A DNA stretch of 64,000 nucleotides from Bacillota bacterium (GCA_028724185.1 JAQYDN010000002.1:114190-178189), one strand, 5' to 3'; shown: positions 17,691 through 27,959, numbered from the stretch's first letter. Notes: generated by a model not told the origin, from the letters alone. Made by a program: numbers and translations.

Positions 17691-18494
17691 TTAGAGGGAA
17701 GTCTTTGCGACCGGCTCGAGTCCGTCGACGTCGGCACCTTCGATCAATTCCCATCTCTTTTGCGTTCCCGTATTGGCGAGCATGGCTTCGTAGTAGTACA
17801 TGACGACGCCGATATCGACGTAGCTCTTTTCGCCCTTGCTCTTGTCCATATAAAGCGTCACCGTTCCGTCGTCTTTTAAGAGGAAACGCCAAGGTTGCGC
17901 GTTGACGTGGCTCGGCGCAAAGCGGATCGACGAGAATAAGTCGAATAATCCGTAGTTTTCGAGGTCGGCAAGCGACGCCGGCGAATCCAAGTGGTCCTTA
18001 AATACCAACTCGTCGACGCTGTGTCTCGGGCTGACGCGGTCTTCGTCGAAAACGTCTTGAACTTTCGACTTGCCGAATCCGATGATATAGTCGACGAATT
18101 CCCCGCCTTCTCCGAAGAGTGAGCGCTTCGTGTCGGCATCGACTTGGGTTACGGTGATCCAGCACGTTCCGAAATTTAATTCGATTAAAGCCGTATTCAA
18201 CATTTCCAAGTAGTATCCGGTGCGAATAAGCTCGGCCTTATCGTGGCTCTTTACGCGAAGTGCGATATAGTAAGGTGCGGCAATCATGACCCCGCCGTAA
18301 CCGGCCTTGCCCTTGAGGCGTTCGGCGATCGTATCGCCGTTTTCGTAAAATGCAAAGCTGACGTCGCTATCTTTCGCCTTGGATTCGACCTCGCTGATTT
18401 CATCGCGTACTGCTTTCATTTCTAAATCGGATAATTTTGTCGGTGCGAATTCGCGAACCGTCCTTCTCTTTTGCAAGAAATTTGTCATGACCAT
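17691..18494 (-). CDS. Nitroreductase-family protein (TM-nitroreductase type)
   Basis: This encodes 267 residues. The N-terminal KRRTVREFAPTKLSD is the RRSxRxF/Y nitroreductase FMN-phosphate motif, near residue 8. GYYLEMLNTALIELNFGTCWI near 105 is the conserved helix at the dimer and flavin site. The second half (NAQPWRFLL near 205) gives the remaining FMN contacts. This arrangement, with the NAQPWRF segment late in the chain, is that of the putative TM nitroreductase subgroup rather than NfsB. An NAD(P)H-dependent flavoenzyme is expected; the substrate is unknown. The start follows AGGAGGACGATACT. Confidence 0.82.
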   Translation of the reverse strand: MVMTNFLQKRRTVREFAPTKLSDLEMKAVRDEISEVESKAKDSDVSFAFYENGDTIAERLKGKAGYGGVMIAAPYYIALRVKSHDKAELIRTGYYLEMLNTALIELNFGTCWITVTQVDADTKRSLFGEGGEFVDYIIGFGKSKVQDVFDEDRVSPRHSVDELVFKDHLDSPASLADLENYGLFDLFSSIRFAPSHVNAQPWRFLLKDDGTVTLYMDKSKGEKSYVDIGVVMYYYEAMLANTGTQKRWELIEGADVDGLEPVAKTSL

Positions 18495-18512
18495 AGTATC
18501 GTCCTCCTCTTG

Positions 18513-19070
18513 TTAAAACCATTTTGCCACGGCGCCATAAACATATATATGTACAACGTAACCGACGACGACGCCGATTATCATCCCCGCCAATACGTCG
18601 GTGGGATAGTGCACAGCTAGATATGTTCTTGAAATCGCCACGAGTAACGCTAAAATAATGAATATCGCGGCTAACTTGGGAAAATAAAGAGAAAATGTCG
18701 TTGCGACGGTAAAGGCTGCCGTCGTATGTCCTGAAGGAAATGAATAATCCCTGAGATCGATGCCGTACGTATTTAAATTCTTCGTCACCCAATACGGCCG
18801 GCTGCGACTGACTGCGCGCTTTAATATTTGAGCGACGATCGTACTTATGACAAGAGCCAGTACCGATTCGTGGGCGGCATGGCCGATCCAACGTTTTCCG
18901 AAAACCAACATGACGACGGACAAGACCACGAGAAACTTCGGGCCCGCGATATGGGTATAATGATAGAAAAATACATCACCCGCTCGGCTCTTCAGCTTCT
19001 TGTTGATCGCATCCATAAAATAGTCGTCAAAAGCTTTAAATGGATTTTTCATCTTCACCATCCCGTACAT
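18513..19070 (-). CDS. PAP2-family phosphatase, membrane bound
   Basis: This encodes about 185 residues. The three-part phosphatidic-acid-phosphatase signature is complete: KRAVSRSRPYW (KxxxxxxRP), FPSGHTTA (PSGH) and SRTYLAVHYPTDVLAG (SRxxxxxHxxxD). Five hydrophobic segments surround the motifs. Members dephosphorylate undecaprenyl pyrophosphate or phosphatidate outside the membrane; undecaprenyl pyrophosphate recycling is plausible but unproven here. Start: I favour the ATG at 19070 (GGAG five bases upstream); 19061 is possible. The frame extends to 19379 but that part overlaps the helicase gene and has no protein-like character. Confidence 0.87.
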   Translation of the reverse strand: MYGMVKMKNPFKAFDDYFMDAINKKLKSRAGDVFFYHYTHIAGPKFLVVLSVVMLVFGKRWIGHAAHESVLALVISTIVAQILKRAVSRSRPYWVTKNLNTYGIDLRDYSFPSGHTTAAFTVATTFSLYFPKLAAIFIILALLVAISRTYLAVHYPTDVLAGMIIGVVVGYVVHIYVYGAVAKWF

Positions 19071-19155
19071 ACCTACTCCATTCATTATATACCAAGCGTT
19101 TCCCGTTGAAAAGGACAATTCGAAGAAGAAGTGATATACTCCCTTCGAGGTGACT

Positions 19156-21018
19156 ATGAATTTAACAGACGAACAACGCCGCGCGATGTGCCACGAGACG
19201 GGTCCCGCACTCGTCTTGGCGGTTCCCGGAAGCGGAAAGACCACGATGCTTCTAAGCCGAACCAAGCGCCTGATCGACCGCGGCATCGACAGACGACGAA
19301 TTCTTACCATTACGTTTTCAAAGGCGTCGACGCGCGACCTTCGCGTGCGATATGCCGACTTGTTCGGGGAGAAAGACATCCCCTCGTTCTCGACGATTCA
19401 CGGCTTTTGCTACTCCGTCTTAAAAAACTACGAGCGGCGAAGCGGCATCCGCTATACCCTGATCGAATCGACTCGAGGCATCAACAAGTGGCGCATCCTC
19501 ACCGACCTCTGGAAAGCGTTGCTACACCGTTTGCCCAACGAAGATCAGATCGAGACGCTAATTGAAGAGATCAGCTACGTCAAAAACAAGATGCTCGATC
19601 CCGAAGCCTTTCAAAGGGACGCCCAGTCGCCGCTGTTTCTAAAGTTTTATACCCGTTACGAGGCACTTAAAAAAGAACGATTGTGGATCGACTTCGACGA
19701 TATGATCACCCTGACACTCGAGATCTTTAATAAAGACCCGGGACTCCTTCGGGCCATCCAAAAGACCTACGATTACGTTCAGGTGGACGAGGGGCAGGAC
19801 ACCTCGAAGGGGCAACTTCTCATCATCGACGCCGTCATCTCGCCCCACCGAAACCTCTTTATCGTCGCCGACGACGACCAGGCCATCTACAGCTTCCGCG
19901 GCGCCGACTTCCGCGAACTCCTCGCACTCCCCGACCGCTACCCCGATCTGAAAACCTACTACCTCTCGAAAAACTTCCGATCGAGCTCGACCATCGTCGA
20001 AATGAGCACGCGGTTTATCGCGCAAAACAGAGGCCGCTACGACAAGACGCCCGTCGCCGTTCGCCCCGAAGGACCCGAGATGCGCGCGATCGAACTCAAC
20101 ACACTCGACAAACAATACGAGTACATCCTCTCGGAGATCGAGGCAAATCATCTGAACGACGTCGCCGTCTTATATCGCAACCACATCTCCGCCATCGGCC
20201 TCGTCGAGTGTTTGGAGCGCCATCAGGTGCCGTTTACCTCGCGCCGGGGCGGGCTCCGATTTTTTCACCACTGGGTGCTGAACGACTTGATGACGATCTA
20301 TCGATTCGCCGAAGACCCCTCCGACCTCGAGGCGTTCTCGACCTTTTACTATAAAATACGCGGCTACATCTCTAAAAAAATGATCGCCGCCCTGGAAAAA
20401 AAAGGCGTCGCCTCGTCGGTCTTCGACTCTCTCCTCGAAATGGATCTGCCCGATTACATGCGCAGAGATCTAAAGGCGCTGAAGCGCGACTTTCTCTATT
20501 TAAAGGACCTGCCTCCGAGGGAGGGTTTCCGCTTTATCCAAAAGGATCTCGAGTACGAACACTACATCCGCCACCACGCCGCCACCTTCGGTTCCTCGGC
20601 GGCGACGTCGATGCGCATCCTCTACTACGCGAAGTACATCGCGAAAAAGAGCGCGAACTTCGACGAATTCCTCGGGCGGTTAAAGACGCTCGACCGCCTG
20701 TTGCGGGGCGGAGCCGCCGCCGAACCGGGCCTCGTGCTTTCGACGCTTCACGGCGCGAAGGGCCTCGAGTTCGACGCGGTCTTTCTGATCGACTTAAACG
20801 ACGACACCATTCCCGCCGAGGCGAAGGCGAACGACACTGTTTCCGAGCGCGCACGCGCCCTCGAAGAGGAGCGACGACTCTTTTACGTCGGCATGACCCG
20901 TGCAAAGAACCGGCTCTACTTTCTGCGGTCGAAAAAAATCGATCGCGAGGCGACCTCGCCCTCGCCCTTTTACACCTGGGCTAAAAAAGATATCGTGACA
21001 CATAGAAAAAAGCGGTGA
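19156..21018 (+). CDS. UvrD/PcrA-like superfamily 1 DNA helicase (short form)
   Basis: This encodes 620 residues. Motif I is VPGSGKTT at residues 23-30, motif Ia TFSKAST, motif II QVDEGQDTS, motif III DDDQAIYSFRGA, motif IV LSKNFRSS, motif V STLHGAKGLEFDAVF and motif VI YVGMTRAKNRLYF. All the helicase motifs are therefore present. The protein is shorter than the classical PcrA (about 730) because the C-terminal tail is missing, so it may be a specialised paralogue in repair or replication restart. The ATG at 19156 follows GAGGTGACT. Confidence 0.93.
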   Translation: MNLTDEQRRAMCHETGPALVLAVPGSGKTTMLLSRTKRLIDRGIDRRRILTITFSKASTRDLRVRYADLFGEKDIPSFSTIHGFCYSVLKNYERRSGIRYTLIESTRGINKWRILTDLWKALLHRLPNEDQIETLIEEISYVKNKMLDPEAFQRDAQSPLFLKFYTRYEALKKERLWIDFDDMITLTLEIFNKDPGLLRAIQKTYDYVQVDEGQDTSKGQLLIIDAVISPHRNLFIVADDDQAIYSFRGADFRELLALPDRYPDLKTYYLSKNFRSSSTIVEMSTRFIAQNRGRYDKTPVAVRPEGPEMRAIELNTLDKQYEYILSEIEANHLNDVAVLYRNHISAIGLVECLERHQVPFTSRRGGLRFFHHWVLNDLMTIYRFAEDPSDLEAFSTFYYKIRGYISKKMIAALEKKGVASSVFDSLLEMDLPDYMRRDLKALKRDFLYLKDLPPREGFRFIQKDLEYEHYIRHHAATFGSSAATSMRILYYAKYIAKKSANFDEFLGRLKTLDRLLRGGAAAEPGLVLSTLHGAKGLEFDAVFLIDLNDDTIPAEAKANDTVSERARALEEERRLFYVGMTRAKNRLYFLRSKKIDREATSPSPFYTWAKKDIVTHRKKR

Positions 21019-21034
21019 TACCACCGCTTTTTTT
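21006..21034. terminator. Bidirectional terminator between the helicase and DUF47 genes
   Basis: AAAAAAGCGGTG-ATA-CCACCGCTTTTTTT; it overlaps the last codons of the helicase gene. Confidence 0.88.
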
Positions 21035-21659
21035 AACCATTTTTAAGCATCGCCGACTCGAACTCGTTGGCACACGTCTCGATGCTGTCCATGCAGTTTT
21101 CCAATAAATGGAGGATTTCCTTCCATACGATAACTTTTCGCGCGTCGAACGAACCCGAAAAATCGAAGAGCGAACGCATCGAGTTGATGTAGAGCCCGTC
21201 GCCCTTTCCCTCCAGCGAGTTGATCTGAATGATCTTCTTCTTCACTTCGTTCGAACGCTTAAAATTACTGAATTCCAAGACGACTTCCTCTAAAATCATC
21301 GTTCCCTCGACGATCAGGTCGACAAACTCCAGCGTCTCCGGCAGAAGATGGTGCACGCGGTACATATAAAGGCCGAGCAAGACGTCCTCGATGCTGTCGA
21401 CGACGGTATCGAGTTTTTCCGTAATCTGAATGATGTCCTCTCGCTCGATAGGCGGCAAAAATTCAATGGCCAGCCGGTTCATGATCTCGTGCATAATCTG
21501 GTCGCTGTCGTTTTCGATGCGCTTCATCGCCTCCCCTTTTTTCCGGATCGACGTCGCGTCGAATTGACCGAGCGTCGTCTGTAAAAGCTCCGCGGCATCC
21601 GACGCTTTTTGCGCCATTTGACTGAACTTATTGAAATAATCGAATTTTATTTCTCTCAT
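21033..21659 (-). CDS. DUF47/PhoU-like accessory protein of the phosphate transporter
   Basis: This encodes 208 residues, almost entirely alpha-helical and acidic, with the PhoU-like pattern ENDSDQIMHEIMNRL and the metal-binding-type EKLDTVVDSIEDVL. DUF47 proteins are typically encoded next to Pit transporters and are thought to control them. The ATG at 21659 lies after AGGAGTTTCC and 8 bases downstream of the pit stop codon, so both are read from one transcript. The longer frame to 22013 lies within the transporter gene and was discarded. Confidence 0.88.
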   Translation of the reverse strand: MREIKFDYFNKFSQMAQKASDAAELLQTTLGQFDATSIRKKGEAMKRIENDSDQIMHEIMNRLAIEFLPPIEREDIIQITEKLDTVVDSIEDVLLGLYMYRVHHLLPETLEFVDLIVEGTMILEEVVLEFSNFKRSNEVKKKIIQINSLEGKGDGLYINSMRSLFDFSGSFDARKVIVWKEILHLLENCMDSIETCANEFESAMLKNG

Positions 21660-21667
21660 GGAAACTC

Positions 21668-22720
21668 CTAAAAAATTCTGATAAATACATAAGTCACGGC
21701 ATATCCGATGAGGCCGCAGCCCGGAAATGTCAACAGCCAGGCCAGGACCATCTCGCCGACGAGGCCCCAGTTTACGTTTTTTAAATGCTTCGAAGCGCCG
21801 ACGCCCATAATCGCCGTCGTCTTTGTGTGGGTCGTCGATATGGGAATCCCCGTCAAAGACGCCGCGAGCAAACTGACGGCGGCGCCGATATCGGCCGCGA
21901 AGCCTTCGTAGGTCTCGAGCTTGACCATATTGATCCCCACCGATTTGATGATCCTGAGTCCGCCGCAACTCGTGCCGAAGCCGATCACGATCGAGACCAT
22001 GATCATAAGCCACGTCGGAACGACAAAGTGACCGCTCGCGCCCATTCCCGAGACGAGGCCGAAAGCGAGCATAAAGACGCCCATAAACTTTTGGCCGTCC
22101 TGCGCCCCGTGCATAAACGCCATCGCCGCGGCGGAGACGACCTGTCCTTTTTTAAAGAAGTCCTTGGACTTTCGGCGGTCGGTATTGACAAATATCCGCT
22201 TGATGATGCCGACGACGACATAGCCCATCGCAAAACCCAAAAAGGTCGACAGGAACAGACCGTAGATATTTTTCATCCACTCGCCGCCGTTGATGCCGCT
22301 CAGGCCGCCGTGCAGGGCGATCGCCGATCCCGACAGACCCGCGATGAGCGCGTGCGATTCGGAGGTGGGTATGCCGAAGTACCACGCGCCCGTCGCCCAG
22401 ATCACGATACTTACCTGGGCGGCACAAAGGGCGATCGCCGCCTCGTGCATATTGCCGTTAAAATCGACCATGTTAAAGATCGTCTCGGCGACGTCGGCGT
22501 TGATCGCCGTCATAATAAATACGCCGAGAAAGTTAAACAGCGTCGCCAGGTAAATCGCCTTTTGCGGCTCGATGGTCCGCGTCGAAATGGCCGTCGCGAT
22601 GGCATTCGGCGCGTCGGTCCAGCCATTGACGAATACGACGGCCAACACGAGGATCGTCGTAATAAAAATAGCCGGGCTGTCTGCGAGCACCTCTATGAAT
22701 TCTTGTAGCGTAACGGTCAT
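21668..22720 (-). CDS. pit: Low-affinity inorganic phosphate transporter, Pit family
   Basis: This encodes 350 residues with about ten membrane segments. The duplicated PiT signature is recognisable: GWTDAPNAIATAISTRTI near residue 30, and GIPISTTHTKTTAIMGVGA near 265. Members move phosphate (often as metal phosphate) with protons. The ribosome binding site is GGAAGGAAAGGGC. It pairs with the downstream DUF47 gene. Confidence 0.93.
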   Translation of the reverse strand: MTVTLQEFIEVLADSPAIFITTILVLAVVFVNGWTDAPNAIATAISTRTIEPQKAIYLATLFNFLGVFIMTAINADVAETIFNMVDFNGNMHEAAIALCAAQVSIVIWATGAWYFGIPTSESHALIAGLSGSAIALHGGLSGINGGEWMKNIYGLFLSTFLGFAMGYVVVGIIKRIFVNTDRRKSKDFFKKGQVVSAAAMAFMHGAQDGQKFMGVFMLAFGLVSGMGASGHFVVPTWLMIMVSIVIGFGTSCGGLRIIKSVGINMVKLETYEGFAADIGAAVSLLAASLTGIPISTTHTKTTAIMGVGASKHLKNVNWGLVGEMVLAWLLTFPGCGLIGYAVTYVFIRIF

Positions 22721-22753
22721 GCCCTTTCCTTCCAGTGATTCATTGCCGAAACG

Positions 22754-24112
22754 TTAATTCTTAAAGCTGTGGATGGGAGCCGGAATAAATCCGCCCCGCT
22801 CTGCAAAGAGACTACAGTCGTTGTCGTGCATCGGCATGATGGGCGTCTCGCCCAAGAGGCCGCCGAAGACCGCCTTATCGCCGACGCCCTTTCCGTGGAC
22901 GGGAATGACGCGCACGGCCGTGGTCTTGCTGTTGACGATACCGATCATCGCCTCGTCGGCGATCATCCCCGTTATGGTCGAAGGCTTCGTGTCGCCCGGA
23001 ATCGCGATCATGTCGAGCCCTACCGAACAGACACAGGTCATCGCCTCGAGCTTGTCGATCGCAATGCTTCCCGTCGTCGCGGCCGCGATCATCCCCTCGT
23101 CTTCGGAGACGGGAATAAACGCGCCGCTAAGTCCTCCGACGTGGGAAGAGGCATTGATGCCGCCTTTTTTAACCGCGTCGTTTAACATCGCAAGCGCCGC
23201 GGTCGTGCCGTGGCCGCCGACGGTGCCGATGCCGATCTCTTCGAGAATGCGCGCCACGCTGTCGCCGACTGCGGGCGTCGGGGCGAGGGACAAGTCGATC
23301 GAACCGAAGGGCGCATCCAAGCGCTCCGCGATCTCGCGACCGACGAGTTCGCCCATGCGCGTGATCTTAAAGGTCATCTCGCTGATACACTGCGAGACCT
23401 CCTCAAACGGACGTCCCCTGTACTTTTCGAGCGCGGTCTTGACGACCCCGGGACCTGAGATGCCGATGTGCAGGACGTGATCGGCGAGTCCCACCCCGTG
23501 GAAGGCGCCCGCCATAAAGGGGTTATCCTCGACGGCGTTTGCAAAGACGACGAGCTTCGCACAAGCGATCGAATCGGCGTCTTTCGACAGTTCCGAGGCC
23601 TTTACGATCGCATCGCCCATCAGGCGGACCGCGTCCATGTTAAGCCCCGACTTGCTGGTGCCGACATTCACCGAAGCACAGACCTTTTCCGTCGTCGAGA
23701 GCGCTTTAGGGATCGCCTCGATTAAATGGCGCTCCGATTCCGTCATGCCGTGGTGGACGAGCGCCGAAAAACCGCCGATAAAGTCGACGCCGATTTTAAT
23801 CGCCGCCGCGTCGAGCGCCTCGGCGATTTTGACGAAGTCCTCGGGCGTGCCGTGCGGCAGAAGAAGCGACACCGGCGTCACCGAAATCCGCTTGTTGACG
23901 ATCGAGACGCCGTACTTCGCGCCGACCGCATCGGCCGTCTCGACGAGGTCGGCTCCGAGCGTCGTAACTTTTTTATACACCTTCTCCGCCACGACGTCGA
24001 CGTCCTCGGAGACACAATCGAGCAGAGAAATACCCAACGTCGAGGTACGAATGTCCAAATTTTCGTGCTCGAGCATATGTATGGTTTCTAAAATTGACGA
24101 AGTATTCAACAC
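22754..24112 (-). CDS. UPF0210 (PFL/DUF711) family protein
   Basis: This encodes 452 residues. It is recognised as the DUF711/UPF0210 family by [16 protein letters not shown] at the N-terminus, by the glycine-rich [19 protein letters not shown], and by its size. The family shares a fold with the pyruvate-formate-lyase barrel but lacks a glycyl radical site, and its reaction is not known to me. The start is a GTG at 24112 after AAAGGACCAT. It follows the small ACT-domain gene by 10 bases; this pairing is recurrent in Bacillota and suggests amino-acid-responsive function. Confidence 0.88.
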   Translation of the reverse strand: MLNTSSILETIHMLEHENLDIRTSTLGISLLDCVSEDVDVVAEKVYKKVTTLGADLVETADAVGAKYGVSIVNKRISVTPVSLLLPHGTPEDFVKIAEALDAAAIKIGVDFIGGFSALVHHGMTESERHLIEAIPKALSTTEKVCASVNVGTSKSGLNMDAVRLMGDAIVKASELSKDADSIACAKLVVFANAVEDNPFMAGAFHGVGLADHVLHIGISGPGVVKTALEKYRGRPFEEVSQCISEMTFKITRMGELVGREIAERLDAPFGSIDLSLAPTPAVGDSVARILEEIGIGTVGGHGTTAALAMLNDAVKKGGINASSHVGGLSGAFIPVSEDEGMIAAATTGSIAIDKLEAMTCVCSVGLDMIAIPGDTKPSTITGMIADEAMIGIVNSKTTAVRVIPVHGKGVGDKAVFGGLLGETPIMPMHDNDCSLFAERGGFIPAPIHSFKN

Positions 24113-24122
24113 ATGGTCCTTT

Positions 24123-24392
24123 CTAAATATGGTGCATGCGACTGAAAAGCGCCGCGTGCTGCATGCGAATATCCAACCCCAACGACTCCCCGAGCGCGGT
24201 GTAGTCGCCGACGACGTTCTCGAGCGCGAAGTTTTCGTCCTCGTGTTCGACCACGACGATCATCGTAAAATACGAGTCGACGATCGTTTGGCTGATGTCT
24301 AAAATATTGAACCCGTGTTTCGCCAATAATTGCGTTACCTGATAGACGATACCGATTCGATCGTGTCCCAAGACACTGACAACTGCTTTCAT
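24123..24392 (-). CDS. Small ACT-domain protein (UPF0237)
   Basis: The protein is 89 residues, essentially one ACT domain: [21 protein letters not shown] (split by the strand-helix turn) and the later [17 protein letters not shown] domains bind amino acids and regulate partners by dimerising. Gene order ACT then UPF0210 suggests it senses a ligand for the larger protein. An extended -10 (TGGTATAAT, complement of 24416-24421) stands about 25 bases upstream and the ribosome binding site is AAGGAGGGATTGA. Confidence 0.88.
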   Translation of the reverse strand: MKAVVSVLGHDRIGIVYQVTQLLAKHGFNILDISQTIVDSYFTMIVVVEHEDENFALENVVGDYTALGESLGLDIRMQHAALFSRMHHI

Positions 24393-24477
24393 TCAATCCC
24401 TCCTTACTGTCGTTTATTATACCATAGAGTCTTCACCTCTCGGCCGCGCATCACTTGAATTTTCAAATCTTCTCGCG

Positions 24478-24507
24478 AAAAAAAGTTCTCTCTCGAGAAC
24501 TTTTTTA
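24478..24507 (-). terminator. Terminator of the riboflavin operon
   Basis: AAAAAAAGTTCTC-TCTC-GAGAACTTTTTT, immediately after ribH; near-perfect stem. Confidence 0.9.
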
Positions 24508-24526
24508 ATCGATGCGATGTATTTGT

Positions 24527-24991
24527 CTATTTCATATTCCGGAACAGATCGACCATTTCGAGCACGCTCATCGCCGTGTCGTAGCCTTTGTTTCCGCTCT
24601 TCGTCCCGGCGCGTTCGATCGCCTGTTCGATGTTTTCGGTGGTGACGATGCCGAAGCCGACCGGCAGGCCGGTATCGAGCGAGACCTTGGCGATCCCCTT
24701 CGATACTTCGTTGCATACGTAGTCGTAGTGCGACGTCGCCCCGCGAATCACAGCGCCCAGACAGATGACGCCGTCATAGTCGCCCGATTGCGCGAGCTTT
24801 TGAGCCGCGAGGGGAATTTCAAAGGCGCCGGGCACCTTGACGAGGGTAATGTCGTCGTCGTCGACCTCGTGCCTTATAAGACAGTCGCGCGCGCCGTCGA
24901 CGAGTTTCGATGTAATAAAGTCGTTAAACCGACTGACGACGATGGCAAATTTTCTACCCCTACCCGTCAGCATACCTTCTATCGTGTTCAT
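24527..24991 (-). CDS. ribH: 6,7-dimethyl-8-ribityllumazine synthase
   Basis: This encodes 154 residues, the standard size of the beta subunit that condenses aminoribityl-pyrimidinedione with dihydroxybutanone phosphate to lumazine. Substrate motifs are visible: RFNDFIT near residue 21, VPGAFEIPL near 53, [14 protein letters not shown] near 80 with the catalytic His, and [15 protein letters not shown] near 112. The ATG at 24991 overlaps the ribBA stop in an ATGA motif and follows AAGGAGGCACGACA. It is the last gene of the FMN-riboswitch operon. Confidence 0.96.
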   Translation of the reverse strand: MNTIEGMLTGRGRKFAIVVSRFNDFITSKLVDGARDCLIRHEVDDDDITLVKVPGAFEIPLAAQKLAQSGDYDGVICLGAVIRGATSHYDYVCNEVSKGIAKVSLDTGLPVGFGIVTTENIEQAIERAGTKSGNKGYDTAMSVLEMVDLFRNMK

Positions 24992-26229
24992 TGTCGTGCC
25001 TCCTTGGTCGCATGGTTCGAATGGCAATCGCATTCAAATTCGCGTAAATAGTGTTTCATTTTCTTCGCCTTGGTCTCCAGGTAAAAGTGATCCATCTCCT
25101 GAGATTGGATCTCGATCGGGACGCGTTCGACGATCTCCAGACCGTATTGCTTTAAGTGATAGACCTTGTCCGGGTTGTTCGTAAGAAGACGCATCTTCGT
25201 CACGCCGAGATCCCTTAAAATTTGCGCGCCGATGTAATACTCGCGCGCGTCTTCGGGAAAACCGAGCGCGATGTTCGCCTCGACGGTATCCATCCCCTGA
25301 TCTTGAAGGGCGTAGGCCTTCAACTTGTTCAACAGACCGATTCCCCGTCCCTCCTGACGCATGTAGAGGACGACGCCCGTGCCTTCTTCTTCGATCTGCA
25401 TCATGGCGCGCTGCAGTTGATCGCCGCAGTCGCAACGCATCGAGCCGAAGGCGTCGCCTGTGAGACATTCGGAGTGAACGCGCGTCAAAATTTCTTTACC
25501 TGGCTCGATATCGCCCTTGACGAGTGCGACGTGGTGCTCCCCGTTTAACAGATTGCGATAGCCGATCGCCTTGAAATTTCCGTATCTCGTCGGCATCTTC
25601 GCCTCGGCGACCCGTTCGATCAAGCGATCGTGCGTCTTCCGGTACTCCCGCAACATCTCGATATTGATCAAGGGCACGTCCAGTGCCGTCGCGAGTTCGC
25701 GAATACGGTCGCGCTTCATCATCTCGCCGTTATCTTCCATAATTTCACAGCAAAGTCCGGCCTGGGTGAGGCCCGCGAGACGCATCAAATCGACCGTCGC
25801 CTCGGTATGGCCGTCCCGCTCGAGTACCCCGCCCGGTTTGGCGACGAGCGGGAACATGTGCCCGGGGCGTCTGAAGTCGTCCGGCTTCGCGTCGGGATCG
25901 GCGATCTTTCGAGCGGTAAACGCCCGTTCCACCGCGCTGATCCCCGTCGTCGTCTCGACGTGGTCCACCGAAACCGTAAAGGCCGTCTCGTGGTTATCCG
26001 TGTTGTCGCTCACCATCGGCGGCAAGTGCAGACGCTTTGCGATCTCGGCGCTGATCGGCATACAGATCAACCCCTTCGCATAGCTCGCCATAATATTTAA
26101 CTGTTCGGTCGTACACGTCTCGGCGGCGACGATCATGTCGCCTTCATTTTCCCGATCTTCCGCGTCGAGGGCGATAATCATCTTACCCGCTCTCAACGCA
26201 TCCAACGCTTCTTCAACTGTATTCCACAT
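24988..26229 (-). CDS. ribBA: Bifunctional DHBP synthase / GTP cyclohydrolase II
   Basis: This encodes 413 residues in two domains. Residues 1-200 are 3,4-dihydroxy-2-butanone 4-phosphate synthase ([16 protein letters not shown] near 21 and the acidic metal site, [10 protein letters not shown] near 145). Residues 205-400 are GTP cyclohydrolase II, with the zinc cysteines in [18 protein letters not shown] and the GTP-binding [10 protein letters not shown]. It supplies both branches of the pathway. It follows ribE by 9 bases. Confidence 0.96.
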   Translation of the reverse strand: MWNTVEEALDALRAGKMIIALDAEDRENEGDMIVAAETCTTEQLNIMASYAKGLICMPISAEIAKRLHLPPMVSDNTDNHETAFTVSVDHVETTTGISAVERAFTARKIADPDAKPDDFRRPGHMFPLVAKPGGVLERDGHTEATVDLMRLAGLTQAGLCCEIMEDNGEMMKRDRIRELATALDVPLINIEMLREYRKTHDRLIERVAEAKMPTRYGNFKAIGYRNLLNGEHHVALVKGDIEPGKEILTRVHSECLTGDAFGSMRCDCGDQLQRAMMQIEEEGTGVVLYMRQEGRGIGLLNKLKAYALQDQGMDTVEANIALGFPEDAREYYIGAQILRDLGVTKMRLLTNNPDKVYHLKQYGLEIVERVPIEIQSQEMDHFYLETKAKKMKHYLREFECDCHSNHATKEARQ

Positions 26230-26238
26230 GATAGCCTC

Positions 26239-26877
26239 CTAAAAGCCGTTTTTCCTTAAAAAATCCAAATCGATTCCCTTAGACTCTTCTTCCCATTCCT
26301 GCTGCCGTAATATATATTTCCCGACGATGTCAAACTCCACCGTCAGCGCGTCGCCCGCTTTCAAATCGCCAAGATTAGTCGATCGGAGCGTCTCGGGGAT
26401 CAGCGATACCGAAAAGCCCGCCCGTCCGGCGCGGGCGACGGTCAAACTGACGCCGTTTAAACCCACCGATCCCTGCGGAACGTAGTAGGGAAAGTAACGC
26501 TCCTCCACCTCGATCGACATAATATAGCCGCCTTCGTCGGGTTCGATCCCCGCGAGTTTTCCGCGCGTATCGACGTGTCCTTGAAGAATATGGCCGCCCA
26601 TGCGCGTCGTGGGAAGTAGCGCCCGCTCGAGATTGACGCGACTGCCGGAAGCCAATCGGTCGAGCCCCGACTTCTTCGCCGTCACCGTCATCATATCGGC
26701 GCAAAATCCCGATTCCGTGATCCGCGTAACCGTGAGGCAAACGCCGTTGGTCGAGATCGAATCGCCGATTTGCGTTCCCTCCATCACCTTCTCGGCCGCG
26801 ACCTCGACCTCGATCTTTTGGCCGCGCCGATCGATGCGCGCGATACGCCCGACCTCTTCTACGATTCCCGTGAACAT
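26239..26877 (-). CDS. ribE: Riboflavin synthase alpha chain
   Basis: The 212-residue protein contains two lumazine-binding domains in tandem: MFTGIVEEVG with GDSISTNGVCLTV (residues 1-90), and GHILQGHVDT with GSVGLNGVSLTV (95-190). It catalyses the dismutation of two lumazines to riboflavin. The ATG at 26877 follows AGGAGTGCGGTC and overlaps ribD by 19 bases; the frame to 26898 is longer but lacks this site. Confidence 0.95.
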   Translation of the reverse strand: MFTGIVEEVGRIARIDRRGQKIEVEVAAEKVMEGTQIGDSISTNGVCLTVTRITESGFCADMMTVTAKKSGLDRLASGSRVNLERALLPTTRMGGHILQGHVDTRGKLAGIEPDEGGYIMSIEVEERYFPYYVPQGSVGLNGVSLTVARAGRAGFSVSLIPETLRSTNLGDLKAGDALTVEFDIVGKYILRQQEWEEESKGIDLDFLRKNGF

Positions 26878-27947
26878 GACCGCACTCCTTGAATACATAC
26901 GTCGGGGCCCAAGCGCATCACGTCGACGATCTCGAAGTCCTTTCGGTCGGCCAAACGCTCGATGCCCTCTCCGACGACCGCCTCTTTGCCGCCGCCGAAA
27001 ATACTCGGCGCCATGTAGAGCACAAAGGCGTCCACGAAATTTCCGTCGATCAGGCTGCCGTGGAGCTTGCCGCCTCCCTCGACCAGGACGTGGCCGATAA
27101 ATTGATTGGCGTAGAGGTCGGCCAAGACGTCGTCAAGCGGCAACTCCCCGTCGCGCTCCTCGATCGTCACGACGACGATCTCGCGCGCGCGGAGCGTCTC
27201 CTGCTTCTTGTCGTCCATATGCGACGTATAGACGATCGTCTTTTGCGTCCCGTCGTAGACGTTCGCGTCCTCGTCGATCACGCCGCGGCGATCCAGGATG
27301 ATGCGCGCGGGTTGCACGCCCACGCCGCTTCGGTTGGTCAACCTCGGGTTGTCCTGGAGCACCGTCCCCGTTCCGACTAAAATACCGTCGACGCGACCTC
27401 TGAGCAGATGGCCGTCCAGGCGGGCTTCCTCGCCCGTAATCCACTTGCTCTCTCCGGTCTTGGTCGCGATCTTTCCGTCGAGCGTCGTCGCGTATTTCGC
27501 CGTGACGTAGGGCCGCTTCGTCAAAATACTCGTAAAGAAGGGGCGATTCAACACGAGACACGCCTCCTTCATCACCCCTGTCCTCACTTCGAGGCCGGCC
27601 CGTTCCAAGATGTAGACGCCGCGTCCCGCGACCTTGGGGTTCGGATCGAGCGTGCCGATCACGACGCGCTTAATCCCCGACTTGATGATCGCCTTGACAC
27701 AAGGCGGCGTCTTTCCGTAGTGAGAACAGGGTTCCAAGTTGACGTAGATCGTCGCGTCTTTCGGATCTTCGGACGCATTTTTCAGACAGTCCACCTCGGC
27801 GTGGTCGTGACCGAAGCCGTGGTGCCAACCTTCTCCGATCACCTTTCCGTCCTTGACTAAGACGGCGCCGACGACGGGGTTGGGGCCCGTTCGCCCTCTT
27901 CCCCGCTTCGCCAATGAAATCGCGCGTCTCATATATTGCTCATCCAT
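26859..27947 (-). CDS. ribD: Bifunctional riboflavin deaminase/reductase
   Basis: This encodes 362 residues. Residues 1-145 are the zinc-dependent deaminase (HAEVDCL near 51 and PCSHYGKTPPC near 76 hold the ligands and proton shuttle), and residues 150-360 the NADPH-dependent 5-amino-6-(5-phosphoribosylamino)uracil reductase (KYATTLDGKIA, GGGKLHGSLID). The start is the ATG at 27947 after GGGAGGATTT. It is the first gene behind the FMN riboswitch and terminator. Confidence 0.96.
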   Translation of the reverse strand: MDEQYMRRAISLAKRGRGRTGPNPVVGAVLVKDGKVIGEGWHHGFGHDHAEVDCLKNASEDPKDATIYVNLEPCSHYGKTPPCVKAIIKSGIKRVVIGTLDPNPKVAGRGVYILERAGLEVRTGVMKEACLVLNRPFFTSILTKRPYVTAKYATTLDGKIATKTGESKWITGEEARLDGHLLRGRVDGILVGTGTVLQDNPRLTNRSGVGVQPARIILDRRGVIDEDANVYDGTQKTIVYTSHMDDKKQETLRAREIVVVTIEERDGELPLDDVLADLYANQFIGHVLVEGGGKLHGSLIDGNFVDAFVLYMAPSIFGGGKEAVVGEGIERLADRKDFEIVDVMRLGPDVCIQGVRSCSRES

Positions 27948-27959
27948 AAATCCTCCCAT

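Noticed and set aside
19071..19379. Upstream extension of the PAP2 phosphatase frame
   Set aside because: It overlaps the divergent helicase gene and its translation has no homologous character.
21785..22708. A 307-codon plus-strand frame opposite the Pit transporter
   Set aside because: Composition is dominated by Arg, Asp and His, as expected for an antisense shadow; the minus-strand protein has the complete Pit signatures.
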